From the NCBI RefSeq assembly GCF_945859685.1, contig NC_079147.1, positions 47,436,177 to 47,500,176 on the forward strand: a stretch of DNA of 64,000 nucleotides, given 5' to 3'. The DNA comes from Eupeodes corollae (lineage: Eukaryota; Arthropoda; Insecta; Diptera; Syrphidae). Within the stretch, counting starts at the first letter, position 1; every line of letters starts with the position of its first letter. This document shows positions 11,238 to 21,600 of the stretch, piece by piece. A program made the position numbers and the translations under genes. Under the pieces are notes generated by a model. The model ran no database searches. It was not told where the DNA came from and saw only the letters and a program-made list of their open reading frames with translations.

Positions 11238-14060
11238 AGATGTTCAAATAGTAGACATGTGCATTCAAGAGGACACAAGCGTCAACAGTGTTTTCCCAAA
11301 ACCCACCTCTGTCCATCAACTCTTACTCTCACCTCCCCGTGGTAAAAATCGGGTGCCTAGTACCTCAACTAGAGATTGGGTTCCAACCCCAGTGAACCCA
11401 ATCAAACGAGAGAGGGGGGAGAGGTGTTTCCACTAAGGCCCCTCTCCAAATGGATGAATTCCCGAGATGGAATCAACGGTGGCGTCTACAGTTCCAGTAA
11501 GAGTGAACTACTTAGTAAACACCTAATAGGGCTTCTTCGACTTATTCGGAGCCCAGGCCTGTAAGGAGCGGTTTTATCCGGCTCCCCATGCTTGGAGTTA
11601 TACTTAGTACTGGCCCTCCAGGTTGGTGGTTGTGTCGTCGAGGTGACTTCCTGGCCACGTAAAAGCCTCATAGTTGCGAAGCACCAACAAGCCTCGGATA
11701 CGGACGGATTTACTATTGACAACCTACGCAAACGAATTAAGGACAACGAACTTCGGATATGCACGTGGAATGTTAGGTTCCTTAACAGACCACGAGCGGC
11801 TGTAAAGCAAACATCCACGAAAACCAACAGCGCTTAATTGGATTCGGCTTCGTCATTGGAGCTAGACTTAATCAAGAAGTCTTAAGCTAAAGGTGCATCA
11901 ATGAGCGCCTCATGACCATACGCATCAAGGCTAAATTCGGCAACATTAGCCTAATGTGCGGGCACGCCCCCACAGAAGAGAAAGACGACAACCCCAAAGA
12001 TATGTTCTTCGAGCTCTTAGACAAAACATATGAGGAGTGCCCTAGCTACGATATTAAAATAGTCCTGGGCGATTTTAATGTCAAGCTAGGAAGGGAAGAC
12101 ATCTTTAGTGGAATAATCGGGAATAACAGCCTGCACGACCACACTTCCGAAAACGGATTAAGGCTCATAGATTTTGCCGCGGGGTGAAACGTCATGGTAG
12201 CCAGTACGCGTTTTCCACAACTCAACATCCACAAAGGAACTTGGACTTCTAAAGATCAATCTACCGTCAACCAGATTGACCATATTGCGATCGACGCCTG
12301 ACACGCTTCCAGCATTATGGATGTACGAACTTTCCGAAGAGCTAACATCAACTCTGACCACTACCTTGTTGTAGCCAAGGTAGCACTTCGGATTTCCAGG
12401 CCCAAGGCAAAACAGGGAGGTGCTGGGAGAAGTTACAACGTCGATCGGCTACAATCGCCAGAGATCGCCAAATCCTTTTCCCACCGAGTTACAAGTAACC
12501 TCTCTCGAAGTTCTCTGCCACCAACACAATGTATCGAAAACCAGTGGCAACATTGCCAAGATGCAATCAGAGAAGCTGCCTTTGATGTGCTGGGTTTCAA
12601 ACAGCCACCAACAAGGAACCCCTGGTTTGATGCGAAATGTTAGCAGGCAAATGCAGCCAAACAACAGGCACGCAAAGCAGCGTGCTGCTTATGAGCTCTA
12701 TGAGCAGAAGAGGCGAGAGGAACGCCGACTTCTCACAAGGAAAAAGAGAGGGCATGAGAAGCATGCGGTCGAAAATGTTGAGAGGTTTAAAAGCAGAAAT
12801 GAAGTTCGAAAGTTTCATGAGCAGGTGAAACGAAATTCACAGGTACATAAACCTAGAACCAAAGGCTGCCAAGACGAAAGTGGAAACATCATAGTGGAAC
12901 CGCAATCAATGTTGAGAATATAAAAGGACCACTTCTGTAGACTGTGTAACGGCGACGACGAACTGAATTCCGCTGTCAGTCAGGATGATCCATTCAACAT
13001 AGACGACGAAAGCCAACAACCCCGTCCACCAGACTTAGACGAAGTAAAGATTGCCATATCTAAGCAAAGCCGCTGGAGTGGATGGCTTGAATGCCGAGCT
13101 CTTTAAAGCAGCTGGAGATAAGTTGGTTAGGAGCTTGCACCAACTTATCTGTAAGACTTGGTCAGAAGAAAGCATGCCCGATGAATGGAACCTCAGTATT
13201 GTTTGCCCGATCCTGAAAAAAGGAGCCCCTCTAAACTGCACCAACTATAGAGGAATCAGTCTACTTAACATCGCCTATAAAATCTTCTCTTCCGTAATAT
13301 GTGAACGTGTAAAGCCCATCGTCAACAACCTGATAGGTCCTTATCAGTGTGGTTTTACACCAGGAAAGTCCACAGTTGATCAAATATTCACATTACGGCA
13401 GATCCTGGAAAAATAAAAGAACACCAAATCGATACCCACCATCTTTTTATCGATTTCAAGGCCTCATATGACAGCATATACAGGGACGAGCTGTATAGAG
13501 CCATGTCTAGTTTTGGCATCCCTGCCAAACTCGTCCGTTTGTGCAGGACGATCATGGAGAATTCACGCTGCTCCATAAAGTTTGGAAACAACTCAACATA
13601 ACCTTTCAATGTCAAAAAAGATTTTAGACAAGGTGATGCGATGTCACACATCAACACTAGAGACACTATCTTTCAAAAGTCTGTCCAATTACTAGCATTT
13701 GACATAATCGGAAGAACTCAACGTGATGTCAATGGGGCTTTTCTGAGTATTGAGTCAGAGGCGGCAAAAATGGGTTGAATGGTTAATGAGGGCAAAACAA
13801 AGTACATTCTGGCATCAAGAAAGGATATACAACACCGACGTCTTATTCAAAACGTCACTATGAGGTTGTGAAGGACTTCGTCCACCTAGGCTCCGCTGTA
13901 AAAGCAGAAAACATCACCCGGAAAGTTTTCGAATCCACACCCACAGAACAGCGCAGTAGGGGAAGATCGCGGATCAGATGGCATGCACAAGTGGAAGGTG
14001 GCTTCACCCGACTTAGAGCTCGAAACTGGAGACATCTAGCTAGTGAAAAGTGTTTTGAAT
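11238..14060 (+). mobile_element. RTE-type LINE, copy 2 (5'-complete, broken)
   Basis: This copy starts with the same leader as copy 1 (GATGTTCAAAT). Order: leader; EN start with ICTWNVR (near 11760); CGHAPTEEKDD; VLGDFN; NQIDHIAID and SDHYLV (to about 12380); linker; RT blocks WSEESMPDEWNLSIVCPILK and NYRGISLLNIAYKIFS (13150-13416). A stretch where the YADD block is deleted follows (near 13690), and then a C-terminal piece with RSRGRSRIRW joined after a large deletion (13915). In-frame stops include a CGA-to-TGA change near 12184 (other copies read CGA). There is no 3' tail, so the end is lost. Confidence 0.8.
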
Positions 14061-14941
14061 TAAGTAGCCATTGTTTCCGTTTGCTTATTATTTCGGCCAG
14101 CTAGTCTGCGTACATTTGACCAAAATGATCATTACAATGTATGAGATTCAACGCCCTGTTTTTTAATTATTGTTGTTTTTTGCGGCTACACAACCTTCTG
14201 TACGAATTACTTGCTTAATGATATAGGGACTTAATTCGAATAATGGTTTTTTCTAAAGATTTTGAGTAATGCGAAAGTTTTGTCTCTACTTTTCCTTCAT
14301 TCTTCGTCATACCAACAAGATTAATACTTATTTGCTCTATTTAGAAAACTCTTGACAGCTGATATTCTGAAAGTGTCAAAAATTAAATTCGTTAAGACAT
14401 TCACTGTGTTTTAAACCAGATTTGAATAATTGATTGGGTGTTGAAGTAGATTTCTTCTCTAGATATTGGATTTAGTATCAATCCAACGAATCTTTTTACA
14501 TCCGTTTTTAATTTGTTGTCAGAAATCGCATTCAGGGGTCTTGAATTTGCAAGAGACACATATTGGAAGATGCGATAAATGGGTCGCAGTAATCACCTCG
14601 AAAACATTGACAATTTCGAGCCAGTCACATTTGGCTAAGCAGTAGTCGGTTATCATTTTGTCATACCATTTTTTTCAAGTAATTACTATTGTTTACATTT
14701 GCTTTATTTTATTTAATTGTTTTAAATTCTTTTTGACTTTATTTAAATAAATTTGCATTTTTATTACTTACCTATTTTATTAACTTTTTAAATGTGTTAA
14801 GAGCCTTAAATGAACACACAAACAAGTATCACAGAAGAATTTGAAAAGTATGTCTAAATTTTTATTTGCGTTTATTTATTTTAACTCATAATGCATTGAT
14901 TCAATTTGATGTTGTTTTATTTATTGATGTCCTCGTAATAT
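14061..14941. other. spacer 3' of the secreted-protein gene
   Basis: AT-rich non-repetitive DNA with no recognised gene. It separates RTE copy 2 from the poly(A) signal of the minus-strand gene at 15077-15439. Confidence 0.45.
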
Positions 14942-14947
14942 TTTATT
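14942..14947 (-). terminator. poly(A) signal candidate
   Basis: AATAAA on the minus strand about 130 bases beyond the stop codon of the secreted-protein gene. It is the nearest canonical signal and gives a plausible short 3' UTR. Confidence 0.45.
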
Positions 14948-15076
14948 TGTTAAAATTAACTTAACATTAAACGTAATAAAATTGATGGATGTTTAAAAAA
15001 CACTTCCAGTAAAAACTAAGAACTAGCAGAATTGGTCTAAATTTCGAAACTAAATGTTATTTCCACTGTCTTCTTA

Positions 15077-15439
15077 TCATCCATAGTAGGGGTAAAAACC
15101 AGAATAAGGATAATATCCATATCCATATGAAGGATACAAACGATAGCCGTACAATCCGTATCCACCATAACCGCCATAATAGCCTCCATATCCGCCATAG
15201 TAGCCTCCAAAGGGATATAAGAACTGGCGAGCTTTACGATTGGATTCATTTTCGTGAGCGGTATCTGTGTTAACGGCCAACAAGTCCACGGCATTTGAAC
15301 TTAATCCATTTTTATCTTCTGCGGCTGCAATGGCGGTGGCTGCGGCGGCGTTTGTTGTTGATGCGGGAGCAGCTTCACAGAAAACAAACACCGACAATAC
15401 CAACAACATTACAAGTACCGTAATTCCATTTAAACGCAT
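15077..15439 (-). CDS. secreted Tyr/Gly-rich protein, putative peptide precursor
   Basis: Intact 120-residue frame and the clearest host gene in the window. Residues 1-24 form a signal peptide (basic start, hydrophobic core, cleavage likely near CEAAPA). An Ala-rich then acidic spacer runs to about residue 67. RKAR at 68-71 is a furin/dibasic-type processing site. The remainder (72-120) starts with Gln, is built of GGYYGGYGGY-type repeats and ends in YPYYG. A Gln start could cyclise and a terminal Gly could be amidated, as in insect neuropeptide-like precursors such as the Nplp4 type. Tyr/Gly-rich cuticle or immune-induced peptides look similar. The ATG context (AATAAAATG) suits flies. A TATA box lies 136 bp upstream of the ATG, and no intron is needed. 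The family assignment is open. Confidence 0.8.
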   Translation of the reverse strand: MRLNGITVLVMLLVLSVFVFCEAAPASTTNAAAATAIAAAEDKNGLSSNAVDLLAVNTDTAHENESNRKARQFLYPFGGYYGGYGGYYGGYGGYGLYGYRLYPSYGYGYYPYSGFYPYYG

Positions 15440-15574
15440 TTTATTTACTTTTACTATGCTTATTTGTTTTTTGAATTTTTTTTAATTTTTAATTTTTATT
15501 TGCCTCTAAGTGGCTACTTAACAACTTTCAACGAACTTTCAAGTGGAATACTTAAAACTACGCAAATTATCAAG

Positions 15575-15582
15575 TATTTATA
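15575..15582 (-). promoter_or_regulatory. TATA box of the secreted-protein gene
   Basis: TATAAATA on the minus strand, 136 bases upstream of the ATG. This would place transcription start near 15545-15552 and leave a 5' UTR of roughly 105-115 bases. No other TATA-like motif is better placed. Confidence 0.55.
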
Positions 15583-15589
15583 TGAAAAT

Positions 15590-16760
15590 CTTCTCAGCCA
15601 TTAAATTGTGTGGAATCTTCTATACCTTATACAGTTTGTTGGGTTCTATATAAGTTCTTAATCATATTGTTTGTGTTTCGGCTCTGCGATAACATTTTTT
15701 ACAACAACAAAAAATAAAGTGTTGTGTCTGTCTGTCTTAATATTCCTATAATTATGGTGCTACTACATCAGACCTACAGTTGTTGTACCTTACCTACTAA
15801 TTTGAGGGTATTGTTGACAGATTACTATATTCGTATGATGTTTTTCTTCATCACGCAATTTTACTTAGGGTGATTTCGTCATCGGTTATATATAGGTACC
15901 TATGTACCTATGTAAGCTGGTACCTTCTCAAACCTATAATTGCAAAGTGTGGCTGTAAATCTACATTACCTACAAGCGCAATGAGCATTGCTGCCCAACG
16001 ATCTTGCCTTTGTCATCAAACCAATATTATTTTACTTATTTTCATTAAATTGAGGTCATATCTAATAATAAAGATTTCTTTAATTAAAAACAAAAAATAA
16101 ACAAAAAGACAATGGTTTTTCTTTACATACTCGTTAATAATGTTGGAAATCTATTTATCTTACAATGAACAACAATAATTATAAGTATTTTTTTAAATTG
16201 TTATTAAAGTGTAATTAATCTTAAATAGATGGTGGGTGAAGAGTGACATGAAAACGCAATATTACATTATGTTCAATTCATGTAAGTAAAATGATTTGTT
16301 TACAAACATTTGTTGTTAATTGTTCTGATGTAAACTTTAACTTGATGATGGGTCCGTAGTTCCGTGAGTTTATGTTTCGCTAGAAGATTTTCAAACCATT
16401 AGATGTTAAACCATTAGTTTAATCGGTACTGTTTTCAAGAAATTCTTGAAGCGCGAAAACTATTTAAATGATGAATTGTGTATTAGAGAAGTAATATTCG
16501 AGCAGAACGGGGAGGGAATAAAAAAATAACTAAAAACATAAGGTTTACGGTATTGACTCATTCTATGAAAGTGAAATTTGTTTACAATTTGAGGTGACTG
16601 GGAAAATGTGTAAGAATAAGAAGATATTAAGAAATTACTAAATGAAACTTTAAATTTCACCATAAAATCAATTAATGTGATTCTCATATTCAATCGTTGA
16701 AATTATGACGAATTGACAAATTGTGATATGTAAAACTTTTCGGAACCGCAAAAAAATGTC
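15590..16760. other. upstream spacer, no gene seen
   Basis: Sequence upstream of the secreted-protein gene up to RTE copy 3. It contains no recognised transposon and no convincing frame, and may hold regulatory DNA. A second TATA-like stretch (TATATAG at about 15640, minus strand) is less well placed. Confidence 0.4.
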
Positions 16761-17670
16761 TTACTTTACTTCCGTGGCCCTCCTGATCCATGGCCCTCCT
16801 CTACTGCGCTGTCCTGTGGGTGCGGATTCTAAGCCTTTCCGGGCAGGAGCATTGGTTTCCATGCGCTCTACGTGACCCAGCCATCTTAGTCGTTGGACTT
16901 TTACCCTTCTGACTAAGTCTATGTCGCTGTACTGCCCGTAAAGCTCGTCGTTCCATCTTCTCCTCCATTCCCCTTGGATGCATACGGGACCGTAGATCAC
17001 ACGAAGAACTTTTCTCTCGAAGCGACCCAAGGTGCTTTTGTCATAGTCCATGCTTCTGCACCGTATAGCAGGACAGGGATGATATAGGTCTTATATAGCA
17101 CCACTTTTGTCCCTCGAGATAGGACTTTACCAATCAATTGCTTTCTTAGGCCAAAGAAACAGCGGTTAGCAAGACGAAGTCCTTGACTACCTCAAAGTTA
17201 CGTCTGTCGATTGTAACGTTTTGACCAATACGTCGGTGTTGTATGTATTTTCTTGACGACAGCATGAACTTAGCTTTGCCCTCATTAACCGTTAAACCAA
17301 TTTTTGCTGCCTCTGCCTCTATACTCACAAAAGCCCCATTGACATCACGATGAGTTCTTCCGATTATGTCAATGTCATCAGCATATGCCAGTAATTGGAC
17401 AGACTTTTGAAAGATGGTGCCTGTTGTGTTGACGAGTGAGTTTTGGACTATGCTATCAAGCACGATGTTAAAAAAATCACATAACAGCGCATCACCTTGT
17501 CTAAAACCTTTTTTGACATCTTGGTTTTTTTCCAGGATCTGCCGTAATGTGAATATTTGATCAACTGCGGACTTTCCTGGTCTTAAACCACACTGATAAG
17601 GACCTATCAGGCTGTTGACGATGAGCTTTAGACATTCAGATAATACGGCAGGGAAGATTTTATAGGCGAT

Positions 17671-17700
17671 GTTAGGTTAGGTTAGGTTAGGTTAGGTTAG
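17671..17700 (-). repeat. (CTAAC)6, telomere-like tail of the LOA insertion
   Basis: Six exact GTTAG units on the plus strand, equal to TTAGG in another register. They form the 3' tail of the truncated R1/LOA element and directly abut the target-site duplication. They are therefore explained as a retrotransposon tail, although they match the common insect telomere repeat. Confidence 0.85.
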
Positions 17701-17966
17701 AGTGGCTGTCTAGATATCATTGACACACGTAGACCTCAAGGGTCCATTGTGATACCACTAATGAGGTTACTCATGGGAGAGTAATGAATTTAAACAAACT
17801 ATTTTGTGCTTTTAATAAAGTTAGAGAGACGTTTTGTGTCAATATTTGCCAGTTCACTGGTATTATTGAAGAAGGGATTACCGAGAAAGTAATTCCTTCT
17901 AATGGAGAGTGCTGGACATGTACATAGAAGGTGTTGGACTGTTTCCTCTTCCTCCTCGTCCATGCA
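17675..17966 (-). mobile_element. 5'-truncated R1/LOA-type LINE, 3' end only
   Basis: A 292-bp insertion on the minus strand, starting with a frame for CMDEEEEETVQHLLCTCP. This is the C-terminal zinc-knuckle-like motif also found in the element at 27800-29525. It continues through a 3' UTR with GGTATCACAATGGACCC and ends in six CTAAC units. It interrupts the RT gene of RTE copy 3 and is flanked by the 9-bp duplication GCGATGTTA (17666-17674 and 17967-17975). The uninterrupted site is seen at the matching place in RTE copy 2 (near 13270). The boundary at the tail is ambiguous by a few bases because the duplication ends in TTA. Confidence 0.85.
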
Positions 17967-19769
17967 GCGATGTTAAGTAGACTAATTCCTCTATAGTTGG
18001 TACAGTTTAAAGGGGCTCCTTTTTTCAGGATCGGGAAAACAATACTGAGGTTCCATTCATCGGGCATGCTTTCTTCCGACTATATCTTACAGATAAGTTG
18101 GTGCATGCTCCTAACCAACTTATCTCCAGCTGCTTTAAAGAGCTTTGTCTAAGTCAGGAGGACGGGATTGTTGGCTTTCGTCGTCTATGTTGAATGGATC
18201 ATCCTGCCTGACAGCGGAATTCAGTTCGTCGTCGCCGTTATACAGTCTGCAGAAGTGGTCCTTCCATATCCTCAGCATTGACTGCGGTTCAACTATGATG
18301 TTTCCACTTTCGTCTTGGCAGCCTTTGGTTGTAGGTTTATGTTCCTGTTAATTTCGTTTCACTTGTTCATCAAACTTTCGAACTTCATTCCTGCTTTTAA
18401 ACCTCTCAACATCTTCTACCGCACAATTCTCTTTTTCCTTCTAAAAGTCGGCGTTCCTCTCGCCTCTTCTGCTCAAAGAGCTCATGATCAGCTCTCGTCC
18501 ATTTATGCAGGTCCGCTTTGCGTGCCTGTTGTTTGGCTGCATTTGCCTGCCGACATTCCTCATCAAACCCTTGTTGGTGGCTGTTTGAAACCTAGCACAT
18601 CAGAGGCTGTTGCATCTTGGCAATGTTGTACCTTCTCCCAGCACCTCCCTGTTTTGCGTTGGGTCTGGAAATCCGAAGTGCTGCCTTGGCTACAACGGGG
18701 TAGTGGTCCGAGTCGATGTTAGCTCCTCCAAAAGTTGTACATCCATAGTGCTGGAAGCGTGTCTGGCGTCGATCGAAATATGGTCAATCTAGTTGACGGT
18801 AGATTGATCTGGAGAAGTCCAAAGTTCCTTTGTGGATGTTGAGGCGTGGAAAACGCGTACTGGCTACCATGACGTTTTGCCCCGCAGCAAAATCTATGAG
18901 CCTGAATCCGTTGTCGGAAGTGTTGTCTTGCAGGCTTTTCTTCCCGATTATTTTACCAAAGAAGTCTTTCCTTCCTAGCTTAGCTTGGCATTAAAATCGC
19001 CCAGGACAAGTTTAATATCATAGCTAGGACACTGCTCATATATTTTGTCGAAGAGATTGAAATACATATCTTTGGTATTGTCGTCTTTCTCTTCTGTTGG
19101 GGCGTGTGCGCATATCATGGTCATGAGGCGCTCATTGATGCACCTATCTCAAGACTTCTTGCCTAAGTCTGGCTTCAATGACGAAGTCACATCCAAATAA
19201 GCGCTGTTGGTTTTCGTGGTAGCAGTCACCATAGTAAATATCGCAATTTTTCATCCTCTTTTTGCCCGGCCCATCCCATCGTATTTCCTTAATGGCGGTG
19301 ATGTCTTCTTTATAGCGGTCTAGGGCCTCCGCTAATTCTTCAGCCGCAAGTGGTCTATTAAGGGACCTAACATTTCACGTGCACATCCGAAATTCATTGT
19401 TCTTTATTCGTTTGCGTTGGTTGTTAACAGTAAATCCGTCCGTATCCGAGGCTTGTTGGTGCTTCGCAACTATGAAAGCTTTTACGTGGCCAGGAAGTCA
19501 CCCCGACGCCACAACCCCCAACCTGGAGGGCCAGATCCTAAGTATAACTCCAAGGATAAAACCGCTCCATATAGGCCTGGGCTCCGAATAAGTCGAAGAA
19601 GCCCTATAAGGTGTTCACTAAGTAGTTCAACCTTACTCGAACTGTAGACGCCACCGTTGATTTCATCTCGGTAATTCCTCCGCTGCTGTCTGGATAAGGA
19701 GAGGTGTCTTACCAATGAATTTATTTGAAGATTTTCTAAGACTTTTTCATATTTGTTGATTATTGAATG

Positions 19770-19965
19770 AGATTAGTATCAGTGGCCACAAACCATAACC
19801 AGCTTTGTCGAGTTATGACTATTTTTTGTAGATTTTATTTTTTTGGGAAAAGCGGACCGTTGGATTTTTATATAAAAATTACGGAATATCGAAAACAATA
19901 TTTTCTGTGAAGTAAAATAAGTTTGAAGCCAATATTTTTAATTTTTGAAAAGTTATTTGAGTCTA
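19770..19965 (-). repeat. R-A repeat, left part of copy 5
   Basis: Minus-oriented core units (TTTTTGTAGATTTTATTTTT, AATATTTTTAATTTTTGAAA) that stop within a TTTGAGTC block where LINE J2 starts. The same repeat resumes after J2. Confidence 0.65.
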
Positions 19966-21600
19966 TGCTTCCTCGATAGTGACGTGGATCCCAGTGCAGA
20001 TATGATTACAAACTTAATTCTTTGCGGTATGAGAAATTTTATCCCGAATAGGGTTAAATCTATCAAACCCAAAGAAAACTCATGGTTTGATTCGAGCTGT
20101 AAAGAGGTTATTAGGATCAAAAATGTAAGTTTCCAGAGTTACAAAACCAACCCAACTGAGGAAAACCGGAATAAGTTCAAACAAGCTAGAAAGACCTGTA
20201 ACGGACACATACGACGCATTAAATTTTTGCATGACCAGAAATTACGGCAAAAAATACAATGTCCCAATGGTAGTAAAAATTTCTGGTCATGAACGAAAGC
20301 GTCTTAATGACCGGCATTCGTTGCAATAGGTCCACTGGTGATCTCATGGTTTATCTCACCGAACAGTGGAACAAAAATTTTTACATCGTTTTGGAGAAAG
20401 TAAGTTTATTGCACTTGTTATTTCAAAAGCATTTGATAGAGTTTGGCATCAAGCTCTCTTATCGAAAATGCGTGCGTTTGGTATTGATGAATCCCTTCTT
20501 CGTTGGGTTAGAATTTACCTTTCGGGACGTTCAATTCAAGTAGTATTGGACGGGTTCAAATCTGATATTCACAAAATAAACGCTGGTGTGCCCCAGGGCT
20601 TTGTTTTGTCTCCGACGCTCTTCCTCATTTTTATAAATGATTTTTTGTCTGAAAGTTCTTACCCACTTAATTGTTTCGGGGATGACAGTACCCTCAGCTT
20701 TTCATATTCGTTTTTAGATTCTCATCCATGTTCTTCGGATGTGGACTACCAACGGCAGCGTATGATAAGCTCATTAATTTCAGATCTTGACAGCATTGTT
20801 CAATGGGGAATCAAAAACCGTGTGGAATTTAATGCTTCGAAAACTCAATGTTGTCTACTGTCGCAAAAGCCTAACCCTCCCCCAATGCCACTATCCATGA
20901 GTGGTACTTGCATCGAGGAGACTGAACAGCTATCAGTCCTAGTTATGTGCATTACAAACCACTTCTTGTGGAGTGATCACATATTTGACATCGCCAAAAA
21001 TGCTGCTAAGTGTTTAGGTTTTCTCCGACGATGCAAGAAGTTTTTTACCCCTTCTGATCTGGCTATAATTTATAAAACCTATATTCGTCCAAAACTTGAG
21101 TACAATTCCCATATTTTGGCAGGTGCTCTTATAACCCACTTCAGTCTTAGACAGAATTCAAAAGAGAGCTCTAAAAATGATAGGTGACCATTGTCTAACT
21201 GAAACTTTTGCATCTCTCGAGCACCGTCGTAAGGTTTCATGTCTCTCATTATTCTATCGCTACTTCCATAAGCAATGCTCGAATGAAATAGCCAGTTGCA
21301 TTCCTCCCCTAAAACAATTCAACCGTAATATTCGTTCTTTTAGGAATGCCCATCAGTTTACGCTTGAGCCCAATTTCGGTCGTACTGTTAAGTTCAGAGA
21401 TTCTTTTTTTAGTCGCGCTACACGAATGTGGAATGCTTTACCAGACTCAATATTTCCCACTTATTACAATGTGTAGGCATTCAACACCAATGTGCATCGG
21501 TATCTCCTTTCAAATCCTATCCTCCCTCCCTAATTAATCGCACTGTGTATAATCATTATAAGGGTATTCATATCCCCTTGAGTGCGCGTACCCTATAAAA
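19966..21600 (+). mobile_element. jockey-superfamily LINE, copy J2, inserted in R-A
   Basis: Largest J frame in the window. Order: a linker with KPKENSWFDSSCKEVIR (about 20070-20292); a deletion removing the start of RT (at about 20290); then RT from NRSTGDLMVYLTEQW through AFDRVWHQALLSKMRAFG, AGVPQGFVLSPTLF and the catalytic block CFGDDSTLSF to the C-terminal TPSDLAIIYKTYIRPKLEYN. A last segment follows after a frameshift (21177-21476), then a short 3' UTR and an A-rich tail near 21596. It interrupts an R-A copy: the core repeat stops at 19965 and resumes at about 21605 on the same strand. Confidence 0.8.
20366..21187 (+). pseudogene. RT domain of J2, partial
   Basis: 273 open codons covering fingers/palm and thumb of a non-LTR reverse transcriptase, which would copy element RNA at a nicked target. 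Visible are the first Asp region (ALVISKAFDRVWHQ), the PQG block (VPQGFVLSPT) and FGDDSTLSF, in which Gly replaces the Ala of J1 while both catalytic Asp remain. The upstream endonuclease and RT start are lost through a deletion, and the downstream region is frameshifted. It is open only by chance of low decay. Confidence 0.8.

Larger units (their letters stand above)
16762..19720 (-). mobile_element. RTE-type LINE, copy 3 (split by a LOA insertion)
   Basis: Minus-strand relic with leader (19715-19482, frame containing NGGVYSSSKVELLSEHL), EN blocks (19480-18700), linker, and RT start (WNLSIVFPILKKGAPLNCTN, about 18067-17990). A foreign 292-bp segment (17675-17966) follows, then RT continues with GPYQCG. 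After an internal deletion come the catalytic block QLLAYADDIDIIGRTHRDVN (about 17390) and the C-terminal part with RWLGHVERM and RSRG (17051-16770). The YADD is intact, but stops and deletions kill the frame. The 3' end stops before the family's TAAG tail. Confidence 0.8.

Noticed and set aside
15037..15294. A second protein gene overlapping the secreted-protein gene
   Set aside because: It is an alternative frame of the same GC-richer exon, with Met/Ile runs caused by the TAC/GGA repeat codons and no signal or motif of its own.
17671..17700. TTAGG repeats as a relic telomere or chromosome fusion point
   Set aside because: Only six units are present, they end exactly at a target-site duplication, and they are attached to a truncated LINE 3' end. 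A retrotransposon tail explains them.
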